NCBI GenBank assembly: GCA_015501075.1
Contig: JADNYJ010000001.1
Location: 62,001 to 126,000, forward strand
Direction: 5' to 3'
DNA length: 64,000 nt
DNA from: Gymnopilus junonius
Lineage: Eukaryota; Basidiomycota; Agaricomycetes; Agaricales; Galerinaceae
The translations under genes were made by a program, and so were the position numbers. Below, piece after piece: positions 55,063-64,000 of the stretch. The notes beneath the pieces are model-generated. The model saw only the letters and a list, made by a program, of their open reading frames with translations, did no database searches and was not told the origin of the DNA. Positions within the stretch are counted from its first letter, which is position 1. Every line of letters starts with the position of its first letter.

Positions 55063-55727
55063 TCTGATAACGACATCCTATCTGTTTATCATTCATGCTT
55101 TCCTCTTTCCTTCCCGGCCACACACCATTTACTCTTTTCTTTCTTGGAACTACATTTACTAGATATAGCATTACTCGAGATCTTTGTTACTTCATCTTCC
55201 CTCTGAGCCCTTTAATTCCTTCCGTCTGTTTGTTGTCATTCTTGTCCAGTGTTATAGTTTTCGTGTATCATGCTAGTGTTCCCATAATCAGAGTCTTATT
55301 ATAATTGGACTGCACAGACTCCATCGTATTGCATGTACCTGTGGGTGTGAATATGCTTGTGAATGGCTAGGACTCCTTCCTTGGAAAGATTGTTCTAACT
55401 CGGTTTGAACGAAAATAAGAAAGCCTAGCGAATCATATGTAGTTCCCTTGGAGCTCGATCACCCAGACCACTTGTAGCTCAGAACGGCTTCATTTACAAA
55501 GAACACCCTAAAACATTTCCGAAGGAAGTATAGCTTCAGACTATGTATTGTATGAAATAACCGTGATGTAGGACGGAGGGTGAGAGTGACTTTTGCTCTC
55601 ATTTGTAAAACAAAATGATGAGGACAAATGCCTGGAAATGAAGATCAATGACTAGCATTAAAACACTCTGCCGTGTACATTGTCCATATATCCTGGACTT
55701 TCCAGATTCCCAATTTATTCGGTTCCC
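55063..55727. other. Intergenic region between convergent genes
   Basis: RCC1 and the oxygenase gene converge on this stretch. It is T-rich near RCC1 and contains no supportable gene; short frames on both strands look random. Confidence 0.65.
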
Positions 55728-57133
55728 TTAAGTATAAGTGACAGCAAGACGGCCGACAATGTAGTCGCCAGTGTTCACTGGAGGGTATTTCACTGCATCT
55801 CCACAATTTGGCAGACAAGATACTTCTGCTGAAAAATTTGGATTGCAAAAGAAAGCAATGGAGTGCCTTTTGGGTGTAACAGATTCGGTTTCGCTGATTT
55901 TCTGCGCTTGAGGGGCCACAACACGATGCAAAGTAGATCGCAGGATGTCGTTGCTCCACCGGGCCAAAAGATCACCAACGTTGACAACAATTGTTCCAGT
56001 CTGAAAGACGACGGTGAGAGACCAAAATATACCTTACATGCAGCTAAACCTACGATTGGTGTGGCTGGAACAAATTCCCCGGTATGAGGATTCTGCACCT
56101 CCAGTCCACCGACTTCATCTTGGAATAGTAACGTCAATGTACCATAGTCTAAATACAGATGTATTGGGCAAAATACTAATATCATAAGGCATGGATGACG
56201 AACCACTATGTGCGCCCGCACGCGCTTGGCCGTCGTCTTTCAAAAGACTGGACTTCATGGCCGGGTAAGAGAGAAGGCGTAAATTATGACATTTTTCATC
56301 AATTTTATGATCGAAGAAATGTTCTTGTAGATCGAGGCCAAGTGCTATGGATCGCATAACTTGAACATGAAGTTCGTGGCAAGTCTGACAGTCGTGATCG
56401 GTTACAGCTTTATGCACGACAGTGGGAACACTTACTTCATAGAAATCCAGTATATTCTGCTTGAATCCTGGGACAGCATCTTCAGAAGGCCACTGGTTTT
56501 TCCATGTCGAATCCCAATCCCTGCCGATCTCCATGCTCTCTTTGAAATCTGGTGCCTTCTCCCTCAAGGCCGCTATTTCCTCAGGGTCTGCAGACTGGGT
56601 AACACGTTCCCGCCCGATCTCTACGTAGCCGCGATTCGAACGAGGATCCTCCCATGCCAATCTTTTCTGTGACGGCACCGCGAATCGGGAATGCGAAATG
56701 CTCATATAATATACGACAAAGTAGCCTCACCTTAACATCATAGGGCAATGAGAAAAAGTCTGAGCTCTGTTTCGATAGCTGTTCAGGGGTTGCTGCATTG
56801 ACGGAAAACAGATTCGCGTACCTTTTTGAATGTGCTCTGGACTTGGACTGGTCAAATTCGGACTTCAGTAGTTGCATAAAGTATTGGGCAACAGAAGATT
56901 TTACGTGGGTCAATGCCATGATTGGAGAGATACACAAAGCCACTCTCTTTAAATGCAGATACGATGTCTGTCGCAGTTTCTTTTTTCTCGTTAGCAGAAG
57001 AGGAGGTTCGAAATTTGGAGAAGTCAATAACAGGAATTCGAAATTGGGAGTCCGCACGCTGGGGGAGACTGGTGGCAAAATGACGCTGTAGCAATGTCAA
57101 ACGCAGAACAACATCGAACCTATAACGCAACAT
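55728..57133 (-). CDS. 2-oxoglutarate/Fe(II)-dependent oxygenase (isopenicillin N synthase-like)
   Basis: The fold is that of the DIOX-N/2OG-FeII family. Starting from the Met at 57133, MLRYRFDVVLRLTLLQRHFA looks like a mitochondrial presequence; a Met at 57223 is an upstream alternative. Next come FRIPVIDFSKF and IVSAFKESGFVYLSNHGID, the usual N-terminal strand-helix. Later exons give RGYVEIGRERV, DFYEVCHELHVQVMRSIALG and the iron-binding HxD in AGAHSDYGTLTLLFQDEVGG. Then GLEVQNPHTGEFVPA, TIVVNVGDLLARWSNDI, the distal His in RSTLHRVVAP, and the 2OG-binding Arg in RHSIAFFCNPN. The end is YIVGRLAVTYT with a stop at 55728. All three iron ligands and the Arg are present, so it should be active. 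Substrate unknown. Confidence 0.9.
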
Positions 57134-57667
57134 GGTGGGCTGAGGGAAAGAAGTAGAGTAACATTTTAAGTAATAAGTGGAAGATAAGCGGTACAACCAT
57201 GTGTACACGATGCTGTATATCACGACAGGGGATGACCCGTTTTAGACACCACTGCCTTGCTAAAAACCTAGAACATGCATTGGGCTGTTTGGTACGAGAC
57301 TAGAACATGCACTCACATCGAGGTCCAAAATCCGATGTTAAACCGTCATTTCTATCTCAGCGAAAGCTAATTACCATAAAAAAGCACAAGGAGGTTTGCG
57401 CGCGACGATGAAAGCCTTCCAGAAGGACGCTCAACGTTCAACGACCACAAACTAGGTTCAAGCAGTTTCCCAGATGCCTCCCAAGAAAGTCAACCTCAAC
57501 CCTCATAGGCACATCTCTTTTCCTAATATCACCATTCACATTCACCTGACTCAATGTCCGATAGCCCTCCGCCATCTTATTCTTTCCATGGTTCAAATTC
57601 CAGTCATTCCAAAGACAATGGGTTGGTAGTGCCGAATCTTTGTGCGACAGTTCACTTTTAATACACA
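57134..57667. other. Divergent intergenic region
   Basis: Upstream of both the oxygenase and the type II membrane protein gene. A 76-codon frame at 57438-57668 on the minus strand has no motif and overlaps the start of the plus-strand gene; it is not called. Confidence 0.6.
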
Positions 57668-58817
57668 ATGACTCCAGATATGGCGGCCGGACCTACCACA
57701 TTCCCAATTATGCGACGAGGTTTGTTGTTGAACGCCTGATGGTCCGCCTTTCTTATATAGATATTTCGCACATAGCTATGCAAATGACAGGTCCAGGTTG
57801 ATTTCCATCAAGTTTGACGAAGATACACGGACGCCAAGAGCGATCATAACTGTTATTTTGATTTTCCTTCTCTTTGCCGCAGTCTCCCTGTTCATTCTGC
57901 CACTGCGGTTTTCGCAGGTTATGGGACCGGCAATAACTTTGCCAGAACGCTCGCAGCCAGCAGTCCGTAGCCCCGATCGTTATGTGGACATTGATCCGTC
58001 AACGAGAAAAGGGACAGACTGGACAGAACCGAGTCCGCAATTAGTATGTACTCCTGGAGATGCGGATTGTTCGGCAAATTTCGAACCTGCCGAACAAGCA
58101 GCAGAATGGACGCTTCACAAGAATAAAAAATCGGGAAATGCTTATTGGGACGAACCCAAGGCAACCAAGCGTTGTTCTGGATTCGGTGCGCGGGAGTATA
58201 AAGCACGTTTATGGAACTTGCATTTCTTTTCGAACTGGACCAGGGCATGCAGGGAAACAGAGATAGAAATTCACGGAGTCGTCTTTCCTACGCCAGCGCA
58301 GTGTGACAGTAAAGTGCGATTGAATATTTGAGAAGGTCCGTTTTGCTTCTGATCAAGTACATGCAGTGGCCTTTCGGAGGAGTCACAGGGCATTGGGTCG
58401 TAGATGTCTTGGAAAATGATTGCCTAGCTCATTGGGGCAAAGTGGCAGATAAAGTTCAGTCCATTCACGCTTTTTGGAAGAAGCAAAGCTCACCTATATT
58501 ATATATCCTCTCTTTAAGGGATGTATCAATAACAGATTGAAGGTTCGCAAGCTTATAAAAAAATCTAGGACGTGGTACATACTAAACAATCCGTCAGCGT
58601 TTTCAATCTCGTCTTCATAACGTCAAAAGTAAGGAAGACCGCATGTCAATTTGTCTTACTGCTCCCGCAGTCATTCAGGGCAAGAGAGTACCAACACCCA
58701 CATCTTGCAATGATCAAGTGAGTTATGTTCTAAAGTACAAATGGCATATTAGTGAACGTACCTTAGGGAATATGGGGTGTATATGGTATATGGGACTTGG
58801 AAGATCAGAGTTGTTAA
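57668..58817 (+). CDS. Type II membrane protein with duplicated Cys-rich domain, agaric-type
   Basis: The first exon may begin MTPDMAAGPTTFPIMRR at 57668. The second starts near 57798 with ISIKFDEDTRTPRAIITVIL, followed by one membrane helix (ILIFLLFAAVSLFILPL), giving type II topology with an extracytoplasmic C-terminus. Repeat 1: RCSGFGAREYKARLWNL, ACRETEIEIHGVVFPTPAQC, then GGVTGHWVVDVLENDCLAHW. Repeat 2: RFQSRLHNVKSKED, ICLTAPAVIQGKRVPTPTSC, and GIWGVYGIWDLEDQSC with a stop at 58815-58817. The repeats correspond in order, with Cys before a Thr-Ala/Glu-Ile segment, a PxxC motif, then G-W followed by acidic residues and Cys. I recall a similar repeated domain in other agaric proteins, but cannot name a Pfam family or a function. 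The junction of exons 1 and 2 does not join in phase as I read it. Confidence 0.65.
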
Positions 58818-58917
58818 GTAGGTTCAAATCAACACGCTTGCTATTTATCACGCCGTCCATTATTGTGTATATTATGACAATGTATGGCAGTTGAGTTACG
58901 CAGAGTACTCGGATTCA

Positions 58918-61326
58918 TCATGCACTAGTCACAGGTGAGCGAAGTCGTCGAAAAACGGACATTAAAGTTGTTCCACCAGCCGGTCCCCATCTGTTCCAGA
59001 GTTTAGCAACAAGAACATTGGACAAAAGCTGTATGTTGAATCGACGTACTCGCCAGCCGCAACCTCTTTGCAGCATTGCTCGAATTCCGCAGATGTAGAA
59101 ACCTCGTCCCATTTCTCGACTACGAAATCCTGAAATATGTCGTTTAGTGTCAATAGACGACAAAGTCGTCGACAGCTGGATAAAATAGCCATACCTCTAT
59201 TAATGCATGTAGCTCATCCCATAGTGACGTAGCGAGGAGAAGGGCAAAGCTAGACTGAGGGGTAATAGTCGACATTATGTGCTCTAGAGCAAGGATAGCA
59301 AGACTGTGCATTGTATACCGATGAGCGACTTGATAAACAGACAATGCAGAAGCAGGACCAGGAGCTGGCGCGGGGTGGGGATGAGGGTCAGGGGTAGATG
59401 CCATAGTCTGCCTACTTGCCCGTGGAGATACAGGATATTGAGAAGGTGGAAAAATTGTCGATGGAGAGACAGCAACAGGCTTCATCCCTTGGGTATTGGA
59501 GGAATTCCCATGGCCAGCACTCATCGCAGCGGGGTTCAGGACTACAGGTCGCCGAGCAGAGGAAGAACTAGCATGGATTGGACGTGAATTACTAGCTGAA
59601 TTACTAGTCGACTTTGTAGAACCTGGCGTTGACCTGGTCGCAACACCGCTAGGGGCAGGGGTAGGGTGATAAGGGTCAGACTTCCGGCTGGTCGATCCGC
59701 TGATGGCAGTGCTGATGGGTAGACTGTCTCCACTGACCGCACTCTTATTGTCTGTGATGCCATCGTCGCTATGGCCTGCTTTGTGGAACGTTTTCCAATC
59801 CCATTCGCATTGTTTGTCGTTGAGCCATCGGGCATTCCACCCTGCACCGACGCCCTCTACAGCTGCCCGAGGATCGTCGATTTCCTTGAAAAGAAGCCAG
59901 TTTGCATAGCAATACTTCAGTAACCAGTAGATGGTTACGAAGTCCGCCTCTTCAACAACAATGGTATAAAGCTTCCTTTCACCGGTAGAAATGGTAGTAT
60001 TCTCTGCAAAGGAGGACGAAAGCATAGTGGCGAAGTATTCCGAGCGACGCATTAAGATATCAGAATGGGCATAGATGATTCTTTTCCTAGCTGTCGCATG
60101 GGTGCCGAAAGGTGAAGTGCCGTCAGATAAGGCAGAGCTTGTAGAAAATGAAGAGCTGAGCAAAGGCGACGCTTCACCTCCCGTATATTTTTCCAAACAC
60201 ACGAAGCGAACATCACCTGTATCTAGACGGTGTTTCTTTTGAGTACCAATATTCAAGAATCAGAGGAAGCGCTGCCCACTCGCGTTGTCCAAGGAAGCTT
60301 CGAGCCCATCTAAAAGGTCACGGGGGACATAGTAGACGGACGGCTGCTGAGGAATAGAGGGTCCAGCCGGACAATGTATCTGCACGCAGATAACCATAGA
60401 ATCTGTCTCTTGAATTCTCGGGTTCTCAAGCAATGAGCTGATTGACGGTAATCGACACTCTGAAGAACGGATAATGAGATATGAACGAGTTATGGTGGCA
60501 CTTGCTCACCCCAGACTTCACTTTCACGACGAAAGACCCAATCACTCTGCCAAAACTCCCAGAACCACTCAGGGCGTGCCCCTCTCTCACCAACACGGTC
60601 ATCTTGGCACTTAATGGAGGCCATCATAGAGGCAGGTATATCGTAGTCCCCTTGGGCGAAGTCGAGCATTAGAGAGGTGATGTACAATGTTAATGTGGTC
60701 GGTGTGGACAATGGCACTCCTTCTGCAGAAACACCGGGCACTGAAATGAAATCAATGTAGAGCATTCACCTTAAGAATAATGGTTCACTTACCAATCTCA
60801 AGCTTGAATTTGTGATCACCAAGCACGGGAGACTGGCTCAGGATCTCGAAGTCTCCAGAATCAGCGGCAGGAGGTTGTGTGCCATCTTCGAGAGTGGCAG
60901 GTTCCATGCCCTCAACATAATCGCGGAGCTTATGAACATTGCGTACAGCCCATTCAAAACCCTGTCCGAAATTAAGTAAGGGTAAAGGTTCATATGCAGT
61001 TAGTGATTCACAGTGAATGTCCATTGCCTTGTTGATTCTCCAGAAGAGAACCCCATTTTCGACGCGCCAATGAGAGGTTTAGGAGTTGCAATGTTCCTGC
61101 TCTGTGAAGTCCCAGAGTACCCACTTGGCGTGCCAGATGAGATCGAGAGCCTATCCCAACCACTTTGGGAATTTGAGCCTTGAACTGAGCTCGCAGGATG
61201 TGGAGAATTCTGTTGACTCCTTGATGAATAGCTATGGGCGGCCCAAGGCCAGTCAGGTCTAGCAATCGGAGGTAGTCTCCCCGGAGAGGAAGAGGGAGGA
61301 GATGATAGGCGAGGATGCTCTGACAT
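58918..61326 (-). CDS. MATH-like/BTB-domain protein
   Basis: From the Met at 61326 there is a Ser/Pro-rich N-terminus (HPRLSSPPSSSPGRLPPIAR). A MATH-like region follows (FEWAVRNVHKLRDYVEGMEP, FEILSQSPVLGDHKFKLEI, RPEWFWEFWQSDWVFRRESE). The BTB/POZ part is GDVRFVCLEKY, interrupted by a Ser/Gly insertion, then IYAHSDILMRRSEYFATMLS and YTIVVEEADFVTIYWLLKYC. A long Ser/Pro/Thr-rich insertion sits inside the BTB fold, which resumes with VYQVAHRYTMHSLAILALEH. The C-terminus gives DFVVEKWDEVSTSAEFEQCC and ends TTLMSVFRRLRSPVTSA at 58918. MATH-BTB proteins are substrate adaptors for Cul3 E3 ligases; that role is inferred. Convergent with the type II membrane protein (100 bp). Confidence 0.82.
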
Positions 61327-61666
61327 TCTATGTAAGCTTTAGAGAGTCATTTCATTGAATCTACGTTGGAAACAGGGGAAACACAACGCGTTACGCCCCT
61401 TTGTTTTTCCCTGTTTTAGAACGATCTGCTGACCCTGTTACTTATTCCGGGAAAATATTTTGAACCCAATTACGCGGTCGCCAGATTGTTAGCTAGTTTT
61501 GTCCACCCGATATATTAATTACTTTATATCACTCGATACATAGAACTACGACTTGATTTAATAGAAATGAGCATTTCAATAAGTTTCCCAATGAATGTCA
61601 GGCAAAACATCTCGCATCACTAAGCGGGACCAAAAATCAGAACCTGAAGAAAGTGTGGTTCAAGGG
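61327..61666. other. Intergenic region between tandem minus-strand genes
   Basis: This contains the BTB gene promoter and the 3' end of the spermidine-synthase-fold gene. AT-rich, no coding signal. Confidence 0.6.
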
Positions 61667-63755
61667 CTACTTGCCTAGCCAATGGTGATTTCCTTGCTTT
61701 TTCTGCAGGGCTCCGAGTGGATTATGACTATCGGTTAGTATGTATCTATCGTCTCCTCGTGTGTCCCGTATTGTCTTTAAGTCAACTTCTCGAGCTTCCA
61801 TGGATTGCAGTACGTGACGGCGCAAAGGGGACCCTAACCAGTCTGATTTTCGCGTCTTGCGGAATGTCAAAGATGAATGAGATTTAGTGCAGAAAATAAC
61901 CTGTGTATTTTCCATTTGTATCAAAACCAATCAAGCATCTTGCACGAAAATGAAAGCCTACCATGTTGATAAATTCTGAGTCATATTTTTCTTCTGAAAG
62001 TGGCTCGAAAAGATCGTGAAATGCTCTGCAGTGCCTGAAACTTCTCTCAAGGGTATTAATAATTAGGCGTGAGGACGTGGATCTCAGGATTCCGGCAAAA
62101 TTCTGTATTTGACCGTTAGGCACGGTGACGAACAATGAATGAGATGGTATAAAGCAGAACTCACGACAACAAGTACGCCCTCCGGTTGCATAACTTTTTT
62201 GAGATCATCCCAGAATTGAATGGTGAATAAGTGCTCAGGCACGCCTCCACCTGAGAAACAGTCATGAACAACGAAATCAAACAGCGTCTCCGGCTGCTGA
62301 GTTTCCACGTTAGCAATTTTTTCGGAAACCCATGTCCGTGCATCTTGAAGGAAAATCCTGTCCGCTCCAGGATCTGAAAGGCCAAAAAATGTATGGGCTG
62401 CCCTGTAAACTGCGGGGTCAATTTCTATGATAGTAGTGGAAATGCCATGCCTGGCAAATGCTGTTGTTGATATTCCCGTGCCAAGGCCACTAGATATTCC
62501 TCGTAATCAGAATAGATTGGAAGATGCATCCGTTGAAAGAATTACATGATGAGGGCATTACTTTGTGCGTCATCCGTGCCTTTCTTTGTACTATTGACCA
62601 AGCGAACGGCTTCTTGCACAACGAAAGTGCTATAGATGGAATCCCCAAGCGGCGTGCCTAATGAATCCCTGATAGGCTGCTCACCATCCAGGACATGAAC
62701 TTTGTCATGCATCCATACACCACCCAGTATAGAGTGGGAAGCACGCAGGTACCGGGCAGAATGCAACATCTCCTCTTTCCCACTTTCAAGGCCAACGGGC
62801 GGTAGCCATTCTGCGACTGTGATCAATCCCGTTACGGATTCTTCTGCCGATAAGATTTTGAGAGGATATGTCGGGTGTGTATAAGGTTCCACAAGAGGAT
62901 GGAGCAGGACAGGGTTGGAAAAGCGATGATGGATACGCCACCAAACAGAATTAAATGCCACTAACAAAGCGACCTTCTTCTGAAGGCTGGTGAACGATGT
63001 ACTTGGCTTTATACGTTTCTTCTTTGAGGCATCCTTTGCCGGTGTGCTCAATGGTTGAGAAGATGGATAGCTGAGCCATAGGTTGTAAAATACGCCTGCC
63101 ATGGTTAGGGACTTCGCAACAAAGCAGTAAGGTTCATTGAAAGAAGTGACGTTGCAACGGGCGTACTATTTGGCTATCTGATATTGTGTAGAAGACTGCA
63201 CCACGCGACCAAACATGTCGAGCCAATGTCTTAGCTACAAGATATGAAATGCTGGCCTTGAGCAATCTTTCGACGAGAGGTAGATTTTCAGAACTTTGGG
63301 TAACCTGTATTTTCGGAGGTGAATGAGTGTAAAATGTAAGAGGGCAAAGGGAAAAGACGCACGACGGAAGTTCCAATTGTAAGAACGAAGGTAGTTAACA
63401 AGAAAGCTAAAGGTCCAAGCGTAACAGCATGCGTAATTGCCGGTCCTAGAATTGGATACTTCCATCTTGCGGTCCATACCGCAATCCAATACGTTGCATT
63501 TGGAGCAAGAGTGAGGGCCAATGCGGCATACAAGAGATTTCGCTTCGAGGAAACATGTAATGGGACAATAGCTGATAAAATGACAGCGGCAAAGGTTATC
63601 CTATCCAATAAATATAAAGTGGGACCAGATCCATAGAGGGGTATCAATTCCCGTTGGTGCGTAAATATGACAAACGAGAGAGGAAGAAGAGTACAGATCA
63701 AGTGAAGTGCTTCTAGCTTGAGATCCATTCGATTTGTGTCGGGGGCTGCGGACAT
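61667..63755 (-). CDS. Membrane-linked spermidine-synthase-fold protein
   Basis: The N-terminal part, from the Met at 63755, has four predicted membrane segments (LHLICTLLPLSFVIF, TFAAVILSAIVPLHV, YAALALTLAPNATYWIAVW, AVTLGPLAFLLTTFVLTIG). An intron leads to VTQSSENLPLVERLLKASIS. A second intron (donor after DSQI, acceptor ttgcgaag) continues in frame as SLTMAGVFYNLWLSYPSSQ, so the two frames belong to one gene. The C-terminal Rossmann domain has the SAM-type glycine loop SGLGTGISTTAF, the acidic ribose contact IEIDPAV, RIFLQDARTWV, and FVVHDCFSGGGVPEHLFTIQ where spermidine synthases carry the catalytic Asp region. LKKVMQPEGVLVVNFAGILR follows. It may be a methyltransferase-like or aminopropyltransferase-like enzyme; the acceptor is unknown. 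Stop at 61667. Confidence 0.8.
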
Positions 63756-64000
63756 TGCTTGTTGCAGGCGTTACAAGTGCAAGGAATAAGGTGAATGGCT
63801 TAGCGCACCATGAAGGTGGTGGTGGACCAGACCACTGGTTAAGATTCCCTCATGTCATGGCGTCATGTGTTCTCAATGTCAACGCGTCAACTAGTGTAAG
63901 TCTTCAGCATTTGCAAGTGACAGGACCCGCCAGTTCAAATGCAAATCACTATTGCAGCAAGTATACATAAAGCTTATATTACATGGGATGAGAAAAGGGT
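63756..64000. other. Upstream region of the spermidine-synthase-fold gene
   Basis: The last 245 bases contain a 78-codon frame (63734-63970, plus strand) with no motif. No gene is called at the window edge. Confidence 0.5.

Noticed and set aside
57438..57668. Minus-strand 76-codon frame upstream of the type II membrane protein
   Set aside because: No motif, no splice partner, and it overlaps the plus-strand start.
63734..63970. Plus-strand 78-codon frame at the right edge
   Set aside because: Overlaps the start of the minus-strand gene and has no motif.

Overview
The window is a fungal nuclear chromosome segment, most likely from a mushroom-forming basidiomycete (Agaricomycetes). The genes carry many short GT-AG introns of about 50-60 bases, are densely packed on both strands, and encode housekeeping eukaryotic proteins with basidiomycete-type sequences. 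No tRNA, rRNA, CRISPR or bacterial-style operon was seen. Calls rest on reading translations and splice sites by eye, so exon borders are reliable only where positions are given.

Layout. (1) About 1-10.45 kb is a graveyard of nested, decayed transposable elements: an unassigned retroelement-like stretch, a Ty1/copia pol remnant with its 3' LTR, a Ty3/gypsy RNase H-integrase fragment, a roughly 600 bp non-autonomous element with inverted termini and GGCTTGGCC-type subterminal repeats, and a 5'-truncated LINE on the minus strand. (2) 10.5-27.9 kb holds AUH-type enoyl-CoA hydratase, SEC10 (exocyst), RIX1 (60S maturation), RRN11-like Pol I initiation factor, a LAA2-like AP-1 accessory protein, RPA190 (largest Pol I subunit) and a hypothetical protein. 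(3) 28-31.6 kb holds LCL2, a secreted GPI-type PEBP protein and SF3B6/p14. (4) About 31.6-33.9 kb shows no convincing gene. (5) 33.9-50.7 kb holds eIF4A3/FAL1, SF3A3, a synaptojanin-like phosphoinositide phosphatase, SVP26/TEX261, DID2/CHMP1, a Ser/Pro-rich hypothetical protein, a CysA/Met2-family O-acetyltransferase and VPS60/CHMP5. (6) 50.8-63.8 kb holds an aldehyde dehydrogenase, RCC1 (Ran GEF), a 2-oxoglutarate/Fe(II) oxygenase, a type II membrane protein with a duplicated Cys-rich domain, a MATH/BTB-type protein and a membrane-linked spermidine-synthase-fold protein.

Functional themes. Three ribosome-biogenesis genes (RIX1, RRN11-like, RPA190) lie within 11.4 kb. Three spliceosome/EJC genes (SF3B6, eIF4A3, SF3A3) lie within 6.5 kb. 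Two accessory ESCRT-III genes (DID2, VPS60) lie within 7.1 kb, near other trafficking genes (SVP26, synaptojanin-like). This may be chance packing. The most striking sequence-level observation is that the catalytic loop of RPA190 is encoded by three consecutive micro-exons of 14, 18 and 21 nt.
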